From the NCBI RefSeq assembly GCF_041624475.1, contig NZ_JBFJUX010000009.1:1-64000 (forward strand): a stretch of 64,000 nucleotides of DNA, given 5' to 3'. Below, in pieces: positions 48,835 through 57,811 of this stretch (position 1 is the first letter of the stretch; each line of letters begins with the position of its first letter). The notes under the pieces were generated by a model. That model was not told the origin of the DNA, searched no databases, and saw only the letters and a program-made list of their open reading frames with translations. Both the position numbers and the translations under genes were made by a program. This DNA comes from Litorivivens sp041624475 (GTDB taxonomy: Bacteria; Pseudomonadota; Gammaproteobacteria; Pseudomonadales; Spongiibacteraceae).

Positions 48835-51172
48835 GGGTGGTAAACAGTTCGCGGCCGGGGTTCTGGCTGGGGTTGTAGGTGCCGGGGAAGAGAGCGGTAT
48901 CAATAACCTGATTCAGCTCGCGCTCGTCGGTCAGGTTTTTGCCACCCACCGTCAGCGCCCAACCGTGATCCAGGCTCTTCAACGAAATATGCGCAGAGTA
49001 GGTCACAGTGTCCGGAATCTCGGTATTGGGGTCGAGATCTGTGTCGGTAAAGTGGCTGCTCTGGTAGTTGATATTCAGCGCCGTTTTCAGCATGAAACTG
49101 CCAATCGTGTATTCCAGTGTCGGGCTGAGGGTGCCACTCCACTCCGGCGCAAAGGCAAGCGTTTCGCCACCCAGATTCTGCTGCGCGCCCTGACCTTCTG
49201 AGATAGGTGCCGGCGCTGCGGGGTACTCGTCGTATTCGGCCTTCAGGTAGCCTATCGAGCCATTGATGGTCAGGGGGGCGTAGGGCGTCAGCCATTGCAC
49301 ATCCAGCTCGAGGCCTTGTGAGACCGCCGAGGCCGCATTAGTTACATCAAAGAACAAACCGTTAAAGGCCAGTACCTGAAGGTCGTCGAACTCCATGCGA
49401 TAGGCGGTGGCATTGAGCTTCAGTGTGTTTTCAAGAATCTGGCTGCGAACCCCAATTTCAAAGCTCTGGGCTTTTTCCGGCTCGTATTCCAGATCTTCGC
49501 CGGTAAAGGAAATGGAGTTTACGCCGCCACTTTTAAAGCCCTTAGACCAGGCGCCGTACATAGACACATCGTTATTGAAAAAGTAGGTCAGCGCGACCTT
49601 GGGCGAGACGTTGGTTTCGGTGCGCTCAATCTCGCCGGGGGCGTAATCCTGGGCGCTGATAACAGTTGAGGTAATGCAGGGTGCCAATGCCTTGTTAGTG
49701 CAGACGCTGGTGCCGGTTGGGGTCGATTTTTTCACTTCCCGGTTAAAGCGGATGCCGGGGGTCAGTGTCCAGTTTTCGGTTATATCCCAGGTCATCTGGC
49801 CAAACAGGGCGGTCGCTTCCGTGTCCTGGAAATAATCAAAGCGATAGTAATCGGTTTCGTTGACCGAGCCAGTCAGAGGTGGCAGGTTGCCACCGATTAA
49901 CCCGCCAAAAGGGTTGCCCGGTGTCGAGCTGCTGCCGGAAAGCAGTTGCTGCGCATCGTCGGTTGTCGCATAGGAGGCAATATCCTGGCCTATGATAACG
50001 TCGGCAATGATTCGAAAGTCAGACTGGAAGTAGTAAGCGCCGGCAATAAATTCCACGTTATTGCCCAGGCCAAACAAACTGTTGGCAGACCCGTTAAAAC
50101 GCCACTCAACCGACTCCTGTCGGTAGTCATCCACTTCGTCAAGGTTGAGCAGGTCAGCAGGAGAGACGTCCAGGTCCTGAAACTGCTCAACGTCCAGCCA
50201 CGACACGCCAACAATAAAAGTCGTGCCCAGTTCATTCAGCCCCCACATTTCACCGAAGGAGTAATTCACGTTGGTGAGTACGGTGTCCGAGCCTTTGAAC
50301 ATTTCGCCCGGATTGTTGAAACTGGTCTGGAAGTTAGTGGGGTCGTCTTCAATCTGTGGGTCGAACTGGCTCAGATAGTCGCGGGTATCGTTATCCAGGT
50401 TCATTAGTTGGCGCGGCCAGAAGTTAAGCGTGGTGTCAGAGGTTTGCGCCACCAGGTCAACCGCCAGTGCATCGCTCGGGTTCCACTCCAGCTTCAATCG
50501 AAAGGCGTCCTGATTGCGGGTGTCTTCTTTGCGGTTGAGCTTGGTGTTATCCATGCGTCCGTCACGGTCTGACACCAGCGCAGAGGCGCGAAGGGCCAGG
50601 CTGGGTGACAGCCGATAACCAACGCCCGCCTCCAGCCGGGTATCGCCGAAATCGCCGTGTTTGTAGGAGAGGTTTCCGGCGCTGCCTTCTTCATCGGGTG
50701 CACTGCGCGAGCTGACGTTGAATACGCCCGCGATGGTGTTCTTGCCGAACAGCGTACCTTGGGGGCCGCGCAAAACCTCGACCCGCTCAAGATCAAACAT
50801 GGACTCGGTAAAGTAGGTGCCGCGTCCGAAAAAGATCTCGTCCTGCACAAGCCCAACGGCGGGTTCGAAGCTGGGGTTGAAGGTGTTGGTACCAAAGCCG
50901 CGAATAAAAACCTGAGGCGAGGAGGGGCTGGTAAATTCCACTCGCACATTGGGCACGTAAGTGGAGACCTCTACCAGATCACCTATGGCGTTGTCCTGCA
51001 TAAAGTCACCGGACAGGGCGCTCACAGAAATGGGCACATCCTGCAGGCTCTGCTGAGTTTTCTGGGCGGTAACCACGACTTCCTCGATCACCCGCGCCTG
51101 TTGCGCGGCGAGAGTGGTGCTGAGCAGGCTCAGGGTCGTAGCGGTCGCAAGACGTCGAGTCAGGCCAGGCAT
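48818..51172 (-). CDS. TonB-dependent outer membrane receptor
   Basis: 784 residues. Signal peptide (LATATTLSLLSTTLAAQ), a TonB-box region (IEEVVVTAQK, about 29-38), plug domain (VPNVRVEFTSPSSPQVFIRGFGTN region; LERVEVLRGPQGTLFGKNT), and a 22-strand barrel ending in SFRW. This FpvA/sterol-like receptor type is common in marine Gammaproteobacteria. It lies just downstream of the FMO operon, so it may import that pathway's hydrophobic substrate; not proven. Its C-terminus resembles the fragment at the left window edge. Confidence 0.9.
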   Translation of the reverse strand: MPGLTRRLATATTLSLLSTTLAAQQARVIEEVVVTAQKTQQSLQDVPISVSALSGDFMQDNAIGDLVEVSTYVPNVRVEFTSPSSPQVFIRGFGTNTFNPSFEPAVGLVQDEIFFGRGTYFTESMFDLERVEVLRGPQGTLFGKNTIAGVFNVSSRSAPDEEGSAGNLSYKHGDFGDTRLEAGVGYRLSPSLALRASALVSDRDGRMDNTKLNRKEDTRNQDAFRLKLEWNPSDALAVDLVAQTSDTTLNFWPRQLMNLDNDTRDYLSQFDPQIEDDPTNFQTSFNNPGEMFKGSDTVLTNVNYSFGEMWGLNELGTTFIVGVSWLDVEQFQDLDVSPADLLNLDEVDDYRQESVEWRFNGSANSLFGLGNNVEFIAGAYYFQSDFRIIADVIIGQDIASYATTDDAQQLLSGSSSTPGNPFGGLIGGNLPPLTGSVNETDYYRFDYFQDTEATALFGQMTWDITENWTLTPGIRFNREVKKSTPTGTSVCTNKALAPCITSTVISAQDYAPGEIERTETNVSPKVALTYFFNNDVSMYGAWSKGFKSGGVNSISFTGEDLEYEPEKAQSFEIGVRSQILENTLKLNATAYRMEFDDLQVLAFNGLFFDVTNAASAVSQGLELDVQWLTPYAPLTINGSIGYLKAEYDEYPAAPAPISEGQGAQQNLGGETLAFAPEWSGTLSPTLEYTIGSFMLKTALNINYQSSHFTDTDLDPNTEIPDTVTYSAHISLKSLDHGWALTVGGKNLTDERELNQVIDTALFPGTYNPSQNPGRELFTTLSFRW

Positions 51173-51209
51173 GGTGTCAGTCCCCTTTTTTATGTGGCTT
51201 AAATGCTTG

Positions 51210-51992
51210 TCATTGTATGGGTGTATAGCCAGCCAAAAGACTGGCTGTTAGCAGTGCGATGCCTGTTAACAAGAGTAACAGGAAAACCGCGATACGAAAG
51301 CGTGCTTCACTAATACGGTGGTGGAGCCACTCACCTGCAATCACACCGACTACGACCACGGGTAGAAATGCGGCAATGCGTGGCAGGGCGGGCAGCAGGC
51401 TGCCGTCGACAACGAAAATGAGGGTCAGCAGCGAGTTGAGGCTGAACCATACACTGATCAGCGTGGCGCGAAAGCGGGCCTTGTCGAGGGATACTCCGGT
51501 CAGTGAATACACCAGCAGCGGGCCGCCGGAGGCAAACAGGCCGTGGGTAACGCCGGCGGCAAGCATCCAGCCGCGGGTCCACCAATTACCGTGGGTCGCG
51601 CGCGCGGAGGCATTTGCCTTCAGCAGAAAATACAGCTCGCGTCCGGCAAACCAGATAATCAGCAGGGCAAACAAACTGCGCAGACCCGCATCGCCCAGCC
51701 AGGGCCGCAGGCCGTAGCCGAGCAAGGTGCCCAAGCCCATAATGGGCAGAATAAGGCGCAGCAGGGTGGACCAGTGAATGTGCTGGCGGTGGCGCAGCGC
51801 CAGATAGCCCGTCATGCAGATGTTGAGCGGTACCAGCACCGGCAGCATGTCAGGAATCGGCAGCAGCAGGGCGCCCAGTGACAGGGCGATCACAATGCTG
51901 CCGAAACCGGTAACCGCCTCAATGGTGTAGGCCACAAACACGAACAGGGCCAGCCATAGCCAGGGGTTCTCTAAAAGAGCGGCTAAATCCAT
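51210..51992 (-). CDS. TauE/SafE family membrane exporter
   Basis: 260 residues from the ATG at 51992, which overlaps the preceding SDR stop (ATGA); the in-frame extension to 52064 lies inside the SDR gene. About eight hydrophobic helices with the two-repeat TauE layout (YTIEAVTGFGSIVIALSLG, LAAGVTHGLFASGGPLLVY). Family members export sulfite, sulfonates or organic acids. It is the last gene of the five-gene operon. Confidence 0.83.
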   Translation of the reverse strand: MDLAALLENPWLWLALFVFVAYTIEAVTGFGSIVIALSLGALLLPIPDMLPVLVPLNICMTGYLALRHRQHIHWSTLLRLILPIMGLGTLLGYGLRPWLGDAGLRSLFALLIIWFAGRELYFLLKANASARATHGNWWTRGWMLAAGVTHGLFASGGPLLVYSLTGVSLDKARFRATLISVWFSLNSLLTLIFVVDGSLLPALPRIAAFLPVVVVGVIAGEWLHHRISEARFRIAVFLLLLLTGIALLTASLLAGYTPIQ

Positions 51993-52777
51993 CAGCGCTG
52001 CTCCAGTTCGACCGCAAAGCGTTTGCGGGTCATGCGTTGGAAAAAACCGGGTGCAATGCGCCACAGAATGCTGGCAAAGAGGGTAAAGCGATTGGGAAAC
52101 AGGCGCGGCTTGCGTTTCTCCAGTGCGCTGACAATATTGCGCGCTAGCTCGCCGGCGTCATCAATGCGACCGATGGTGGAGCGTGCGTGTTTGGCAGGCT
52201 GGCCGTCGCCGCCCAAGGCATTTTTTTCGATGGGTGTATCGAGAAAGGACGGGTAGACCATCAGCACGTGAATGCCATTGTCGACTTCTTCCATGCGCAG
52301 CACTTCGAAAAACTGCGCCAGTGCGGACTTGGCGGCGCAGTAGCCCGCGCGCCCCGGCACCGGCATCCAGCCTGCCATTGAGCCAATATTGATAATCGCG
52401 CCCCGGGTTTTATAGAGAGCTGGCAGCAGTGCCAGTGCCAGCTCCATGGGGGCCTGCCAATCGACGGCCATCACTTTTTTCATCACCGCGGGTGAGGTAT
52501 TGGCCGCCAGTGAACGCTGGGTGATGCCGGCGTTGTTTACCAGCACGTCGAGCGAACCAAGCCCGTTTTCAACCTCGGCGCGAATCTGCTCAACCGCGTC
52601 CGTGTCGGTCAGGTCGCAGGCCAGTGTGCTGACGCGCTCGCCCAGTTCCGCTGCGCGCTGACTCAACCCTTCGGCGTCGCGATCCACCAGCAGCAGACGA
52701 TCGCCTCGCTGATGAAACACGCGGCTCATTTCCCAACCCAGCCCGCTGGCGGCACCAGTGATCAACACGGTTTTCAT
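51992..52777 (-). CDS. Short-chain dehydrogenase/reductase
   Basis: 261 residues. Cofactor loop TGAASGLGWEMS, NNAGIT, the SMAGW Ser region and YCAAK catalytic pair. A C-terminal extension (RKPRLFPNRFTLFASILWRIAPGF) resembles that of the SDR at 34829-35599. It overlaps both neighbours by ATGA-type junctions (4 bp upstream, 3 bp downstream). It is likely to oxidise or reduce a hydroxy/keto lipid within the FMO pathway. Confidence 0.85.
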   Translation of the reverse strand: MKTVLITGAASGLGWEMSRVFHQRGDRLLLVDRDAEGLSQRAAELGERVSTLACDLTDTDAVEQIRAEVENGLGSLDVLVNNAGITQRSLAANTSPAVMKKVMAVDWQAPMELALALLPALYKTRGAIINIGSMAGWMPVPGRAGYCAAKSALAQFFEVLRMEEVDNGIHVLMVYPSFLDTPIEKNALGGDGQPAKHARSTIGRIDDAGELARNIVSALEKRKPRLFPNRFTLFASILWRIAPGFFQRMTRKRFAVELEQR

Positions 52778-53721
52778 ACTTGCGGCCTCTCCTGTTTTAG
52801 TCGGTTTTCAACAAACAGCTGGAAAACCTCGCTGGAGGTCAGCTGCGGGGTGTAGCCGAACTCTTCTTTCAGGCGGCGATTGCTGAGCACCGGCCGGTAA
52901 CGCAGAAAGTTGATCTGCTGGGGAGAATAGCGGGTCAGGCCCAGCGCCTTGCCGATGGTTAGCGCCAGTTTCAACAGTCCCGCAGGTATCGATATAACAC
53001 GTTTGTTAAGTCGCTTGGCAATTTCGTGAATACTGAGCGCGCCATCGCCGGCCAGGTTGTAAATGCCGCTTTTCGATTCGCGAATGCCTTTTTCAATAAT
53101 GTCGAGTACGTCTTCATCCCAGATAAACACAAAAGGCGAATCCGACCCGCTGATGCCCAGCAGCATCGACTTATCAAAAAGATTGGTGATCTGATTGCGA
53201 GTTTCTGCGCCGAGTACCGTGCCGGGACGAAGAATTAATTGCTGCAACTGCGGGTGCTGCTCGCGAACCTCGGCGAGATAGTTTTCGACCATGGCCTTGT
53301 GTTTGGAGTAGGCAAATTCCGGGTTGCCGCGCAGGGCATCTTTCTCGTCTATCCAGTTGGGGTTGTCCGCGTGATAGCCATAGGCGGCACCGGAGCTGGT
53401 GACTGTCAGATGCTTCACGCCACCTTGCAGACAGGCAGCAACCACATTGCGGGTGCCGTTGACGTCGATGTCGTAGTCGCGCGCTTCGTCGCCGGAACTT
53501 TCCAGAACCGAGGCGAGATGCACCACATGACTGATCGCATGTTTGGTAACGATCTCAGTCAGCCGCGCATCACGAATGTCGCAGACTTCAAAATTGTCAG
53601 CGGGACTTTCGGGCTCCCGAATATCAACGCCGATCACCGGCATGTGTTTTGCCAGTCGCGCGGCTAGACGGGAGCCGATATAGCCGGCGGCGCCGGTAAT
53701 CAGAACTTTTTCAGTGGCCAT
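52774..53721 (-). CDS. NAD-dependent epimerase/dehydratase family protein
   Basis: 315 residues. Extended SDR with Rossmann loop ITGAAGYIGSRLA, the TVTSSGAAYGY Ser region and YSKHK (catalytic Tyr and Lys). This subgroup includes hydroxysteroid-like and other lipid-active dehydrogenases as well as sugar epimerases. The operon context (flavin monooxygenase, bile-acid-type transporter) favours a lipid or terpenoid substrate. Its stop overlaps the next start by 4 bp. Confidence 0.8.
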   Translation of the reverse strand: MATEKVLITGAAGYIGSRLAARLAKHMPVIGVDIREPESPADNFEVCDIRDARLTEIVTKHAISHVVHLASVLESSGDEARDYDIDVNGTRNVVAACLQGGVKHLTVTSSGAAYGYHADNPNWIDEKDALRGNPEFAYSKHKAMVENYLAEVREQHPQLQQLILRPGTVLGAETRNQITNLFDKSMLLGISGSDSPFVFIWDEDVLDIIEKGIRESKSGIYNLAGDGALSIHEIAKRLNKRVISIPAGLLKLALTIGKALGLTRYSPQQINFLRYRPVLSNRRLKEEFGYTPQLTSSEVFQLFVENRLKQERPQV

Positions 53722-54643
53722 GAGAGTTAACCTGTCGTGTTGCGTCGGGAAGTGTCTGGCGCGACCAGATCAGGGCCAGCGTCAGCCCGGCAATCAGGTG
53801 CCAGAAGCTCCAGAAGCCGGCGATCAGCATCATGCCGCCCGCTTCCGGGAAAAACGTAAAAATAATGGAGAGACCCAGCGCCGTGTTCTGGATGCCGACT
53901 TCCATGGTGACTGCTCGCCGTTCTGCGATTGGCAGTCGCAGCAGCCGGCCGGACACATTGCCTATGCTCAGGGCGACCACATTGTGAATCATCACCAGTA
54001 TCAGGATCTGCCCCGCGTACTGCACAAAGCTGTCGACGTTGTTAGCGAAGGCAATCACCACGAATAGTAAAAATACCAGCAAGGTGATGACGCGCATGGG
54101 CTTGTCGGCTTTTTCGGCCAGTTCCGGGTGGCGCTTGCCAATCGCCATACCCAGTAACAAGGGCAGCACCAGTACCAGACCTACCAGTGCGAGCAGGCTG
54201 ACCGGGTCCAGTGAAATCTCGCGCAGCAGCGGTCGGGTGAGCGGGTTGAGGTAGCCGTAAAGGGTGAAGTTAAAGGGCGTCATCACAATGGCGGCGAGAC
54301 TGGAAACCGCCGTCATGCTGACTGACACTGGAACGCTGGCCTTGCCCAGCCAGGTCATCACGTTGGAAAAGCTGCCGCCGGGGCAGGAGGCGACCAGTAT
54401 CATACCCAGCGCCAGTTGCGGCTCTACGCCGGCCAGCGCGGTGCCCAGACAGGTAATGGCGGGCAGCAGAACAAACTGGGCCAGCAGGCCGGCAGCCGGT
54501 GCACGGGGTTGGCGAATCACCCGCACGAAATCCGCACCGGTCAGTTTCAGCGATACGCCGAAGATCATCCCCGCAAGGATGGCATTCAGTACCAGCAGGT
54601 TGCCCGGGCTGAACGCCACGTCAACCTGGGAAAAGTCGCTCAT
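53711..54643 (-). CDS. Bile acid:sodium symporter (BASS) family protein
   Basis: 310 residues with about nine to ten membrane helices. BASS features are LVASCPGGSFSNVMTWLGKA and VTMEVGIQNTALGLSIIFTFF. The family moves organic anions such as bile acids or pantoate with sodium. The ATG overlaps the FMO stop by 4 bp; its end overlaps the epimerase gene by 11 bp. Uptake of an amphipathic anion metabolised by the neighbouring enzymes is plausible. Confidence 0.87.
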   Translation of the reverse strand: MSDFSQVDVAFSPGNLLVLNAILAGMIFGVSLKLTGADFVRVIRQPRAPAAGLLAQFVLLPAITCLGTALAGVEPQLALGMILVASCPGGSFSNVMTWLGKASVPVSVSMTAVSSLAAIVMTPFNFTLYGYLNPLTRPLLREISLDPVSLLALVGLVLVLPLLLGMAIGKRHPELAEKADKPMRVITLLVFLLFVVIAFANNVDSFVQYAGQILILVMIHNVVALSIGNVSGRLLRLPIAERRAVTMEVGIQNTALGLSIIFTFFPEAGGMMLIAGFWSFWHLIAGLTLALIWSRQTLPDATRQVNSHGH

Positions 54644-55956
54644 GCGGGCTGCTCGCTGGCAGGCAGGTCTCGCTTGAGCTCACGAATATGCTTGGCGATG
54701 GCTTTTTTGTAGGTGTCTTTGTGCACGTAGTAAGCCATGCGCTCCAGTTCGAGGTAGTTGTAGCCACCGTCGAGTCGTTCGCCGCCAAACTGGTGAATGG
54801 TCTGCTGCATGTGTTGTCCGGATGCGCGACCAGCTTCGCGTTGCTTGATATAGAGGGCGACCATTTCGGCCTGCTCGTTACGGCCTTCCCAGCCGAGCCC
54901 GGCGGCTTCAATCATACCCATTACAAACAGTGAATCCTGTTTCGGGTTGAATATGTTGAGGTATAGAGAAGGCGCGCCGCCCTGATCCCAGTTCAGGTAC
55001 TTTTTGTCGATAAAGGGGTAGTGAAGGTGGTAGCCGGTGGCCAGCAGAATCAGGTCGTAGTCGCCCTGTTCGCCATTGGTAAAGCTGACGGTGTGGCCGT
55101 CGATAGCCTTGATGTCCCGGCGCGGCGCAATATCACCGTGGCCGATATGGTGCAGTACCAGCGAGTTGATAACCGGGTGGGATTCGTACATCCGGTAGTC
55201 AGGTTCCGGCAGGCCGTAATCCGAGGGTTTGCCAACCACCATCTTGATCAGTGTGGCATCAAGGCGTTGCTTCAGCGGGCGCGGCAGTTTGATCGCGCCG
55301 CCCAGGGTGTCAGTCGGACGACCGGCGATAAACTTGGGCAGGAAGTAATAGCCGCGACGTACGCTCAAATCCACGCTGGCGGCGCGGTGCACCGCATCCA
55401 CCGCGATATCGCAGGCGGAGTTGCCGCAACCGACAATCAGTACGCGCTTGCCTTCGAATACCTCCGGGCTGCGATATTCGCTTGAGTGCATAACCTCGCC
55501 CGCAAACTCGCCAGGCAGATCGGGCATGTTGGGATGGTGAAGGGTGCCGTTGGCAATCAGTACACCGGCAAAGTTATCTGTCTTTTGCTCGCCATTGCAT
55601 TCGCTGGTCACTTCCCAGCCGCCCTTGCCATCGGGTCCCACTGCTATCACCCGCGTGTTAAAGCGATAGTGGTCATAGAGCTTGAAGTGAGCGGCGAAGT
55701 CGCGAAAATACTGGCGCAGCTCGGAATGGTGAGGGTAGGGCGCCCCGTCCCTGGCCATTGGGAATTCCGCGAATTCAGTCATATGGCGCGACGAAATCAG
55801 ATGAGCGGATTCGTACATGGTGCTGTGGGGGTTATCGATATCCCACAGGCCACCCACGTCACTGTTGAGTTCAAATCCGACAAAAGGGATGTTGTACTTC
55901 TGCAGGTTGCGGGCTGTGGCCAGGCCCATGGGGCCGGCACCGATGACAGCGTACAT
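54640..55956 (-). CDS. Flavin-containing monooxygenase (FMO/BVMO-like)
   Basis: 438 residues. N-terminal FAD motif VIGAGPMGLATARNL, the NADPH motif VLIVGCGNSACDIAVDA, LLATGYHLHYPF and LISSRHMTEFAEFP. The FMO consensus FxGxxxHxxxY is approximated by EFAGEVMHSSEYRSP. Such enzymes insert oxygen at N, S or carbonyl carbons. It is the first gene of the operon FMO-BASS-epimerase-SDR-TauE and divergent from an AraC-type regulator. Confidence 0.87.
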   Translation of the reverse strand: MYAVIGAGPMGLATARNLQKYNIPFVGFELNSDVGGLWDIDNPHSTMYESAHLISSRHMTEFAEFPMARDGAPYPHHSELRQYFRDFAAHFKLYDHYRFNTRVIAVGPDGKGGWEVTSECNGEQKTDNFAGVLIANGTLHHPNMPDLPGEFAGEVMHSSEYRSPEVFEGKRVLIVGCGNSACDIAVDAVHRAASVDLSVRRGYYFLPKFIAGRPTDTLGGAIKLPRPLKQRLDATLIKMVVGKPSDYGLPEPDYRMYESHPVINSLVLHHIGHGDIAPRRDIKAIDGHTVSFTNGEQGDYDLILLATGYHLHYPFIDKKYLNWDQGGAPSLYLNIFNPKQDSLFVMGMIEAAGLGWEGRNEQAEMVALYIKQREAGRASGQHMQQTIHQFGGERLDGGYNYLELERMAYYVHKDTYKKAIAKHIRELKRDLPASEQPA

Positions 55957-56054
55957 AGTGGAGCCTCTGATGTTATGCTTTCAGACCATAATAAAGGAGG
56001 CACAGGCTGGCGTGATGGCTTTTTCGGGACGGACTCAGGTTAATTAGGGACGCT

Positions 56055-57044
56055 ATGCGCGCGCAACCCAGTGTCACTCAACAGTTCACTCAAGGCATCC
56101 TGCAGGGCGCACAGCGCTCGGGCATTGTGCTGCCTGAAAGTCTGCTGACACGGCTGCCCGCCGATGGCCGCACTCCGCTGGCCTTGCAGGACGAGCTCTG
56201 GGAAGCCTACTGCCAGCTCAGCAATGACCCCTTGCTCGGCATCCGTTTGGGCCTGTCACTGCACGTCGGTCATCTGGATCTGGTGGGCATGTTGCTGATG
56301 AGCTGCGAAACCCTGGGCGAGGCGCTCGACATGCTGGTGGACTATCACCCCATTGTCGGCGAAGGCGGCGATTTCAGTCTGGCCTTTCACGGCCGGCAAT
56401 GCCATCTGGTCTACCAGCCTCACTACAGTGTGCGGCGTCGGGAGCGAGTAGAAGCGGTCATGGCCTGTGTGCTGAATATGGCGCGCTGGGTGTCTGGTGG
56501 TGATTTCGAAGGCTGCCATCTGCAATTTACCAGTACCCCCGCCGCGTCCATCGAGGATTACCGGGCGTGTCTGGCGGTGGATGTGGCGTTCTCGGCTGAT
56601 ACCGATGCCTTGTGCTTCAGTGAGTCTCTTCAGGCCATGCCATTGATTCAGGCTAATGCTGCCATTCGCGACCATCTGCGACCGTTGGCCGACAATATTC
56701 TGGCCGGCCTGGACAGTGCAAGCCTCAGCGCCCAGGTGCAGCAGCTGCTGCGTCAACAGCCGCGATGGGGCAAGGAGCGGGTGGCTGACCAACTGGGCAT
56801 CAGCGGTCGTCATCTGGTGCGCAAGCTGCAGGAAGAGGGCAGTAGTTTTCGTCTATTACGCGCCACTGTTTTACAGCAGCTGGCTGAGCAATTCTTGCGC
56901 GCAGGTGAAACGGTCAGCCGTACTGCTGAAGCATTGGGATTTTCTGATGAGAGCGCCTTTGTAAAAGCGTTTAAGCGTTGGGCGGGAACCACGCCTGCCC
57001 AATATCGACTTAGTTACGATGCGCAGCAGGCGGGCGAAGACTAA
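56055..57044 (+). CDS. AraC family regulator (arabinose-binding-type N-terminus)
   Basis: 329 residues. N-terminal Arabinose_bd (PF12625-like) domain in the OruR/ArgR-type group, with ELWEAYCQLSNDPLLGIRLGL and GDFSLAFHGRQCHLVYQP. The C-terminal AraC HTH has two helix-turn-helix units (VADQLGISGRHLVRKLQEEG; RTAEALGFSDESAFVKAFKRW). It is divergent from the FMO gene by 98 bp and probably controls the FMO operon. Confidence 0.88.
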   Translation: MRAQPSVTQQFTQGILQGAQRSGIVLPESLLTRLPADGRTPLALQDELWEAYCQLSNDPLLGIRLGLSLHVGHLDLVGMLLMSCETLGEALDMLVDYHPIVGEGGDFSLAFHGRQCHLVYQPHYSVRRRERVEAVMACVLNMARWVSGGDFEGCHLQFTSTPAASIEDYRACLAVDVAFSADTDALCFSESLQAMPLIQANAAIRDHLRPLADNILAGLDSASLSAQVQQLLRQQPRWGKERVADQLGISGRHLVRKLQEEGSSFRLLRATVLQQLAEQFLRAGETVSRTAEALGFSDESAFVKAFKRWAGTTPAQYRLSYDAQQAGED

Positions 57045-57102
57045 GGCATCTGCCCGGTCGTTTTTTGCGTAGACGCTACTTCACGAATTTTTGGGTGTAT
57101 TT

Positions 57103-57738
57103 ATGCTGGTTGATGCAGAGCAGATCGCCAATTGGGAGTCGCGCTATCGCGCTGCTTTCGTCAATTCTCTTACCGGGTACAAATCCGCCAACCTGGTGGG
57201 CACGCGCGACTTGGAAGGCCGCGAAAATCTGGCGATCATGAGTTCGGCGGTGCATCTGGGATCTCACCCGCCGCTGATCATGTTGATCGTGCGGCCCGAC
57301 GAGTCACCACGCCATACTCTAGAAAACATTCTCGCCAGCGAAGTCTATACTCTCAATCATGTGACCCCGGCGATAGTGCCCGCGGCGCATCAGACTGCTG
57401 CACGCTACCCCAGAGATGTGTCAGAGTTTTCTGCCTGCGGTTTGACGCCGGGCTACCAACCCGGCTTTGCGGCGCCCTATGTCCGCGAAGCGGCGGTCAG
57501 TATGGGGCTCTATTTGCGCGAGCACAGAGAGCTGTCCATCAACGGAACCCATATGGTGATTGGTGAGGTGGTATGGGCAGCGCTGCCCGATGCGGCGCTG
57601 CGTGAGGATGGATCACTGGCGCTTGAGGCGACGCAAACCGTCGCGCTCTCGGGGCTGGATACCTATCACACCACGCAGACCCTGAAGCGCATGGCCTATG
57701 CCAAGCCCGACAAGCCGCCGAGCGAAGTTGAGGGCTGA
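57103..57738 (+). CDS. Flavin reductase family protein (HsaB-like candidate)
   Basis: 211 residues from the ATG at 57103 (TTG at 57091 is an alternative). Split-barrel flavin reductase with SLTGYKSANLVGTRDLEGRE, AIMSSAVHLGSHPPLIMLIV and YTLNHVT. It lies 73 bp before an acyl-CoA dehydrogenase-like monooxygenase gene, giving the reductase-oxygenase order of two-component flavin systems such as HsaB-HsaA. A flavin supply role for that enzyme is inferred. Confidence 0.8.
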   Translation: MLVDAEQIANWESRYRAAFVNSLTGYKSANLVGTRDLEGRENLAIMSSAVHLGSHPPLIMLIVRPDESPRHTLENILASEVYTLNHVTPAIVPAAHQTAARYPRDVSEFSACGLTPGYQPGFAAPYVREAAVSMGLYLREHRELSINGTHMVIGEVVWAALPDAALREDGSLALEATQTVALSGLDTYHTTQTLKRMAYAKPDKPPSEVEG

Positions 57739-57811
57739 ATTGGCGACCGTGGCGAATCTGTTTTGGTGTCTACAACGTAAATGTCTTCATATGAAAGACA
57801 AGGATTAAGCC

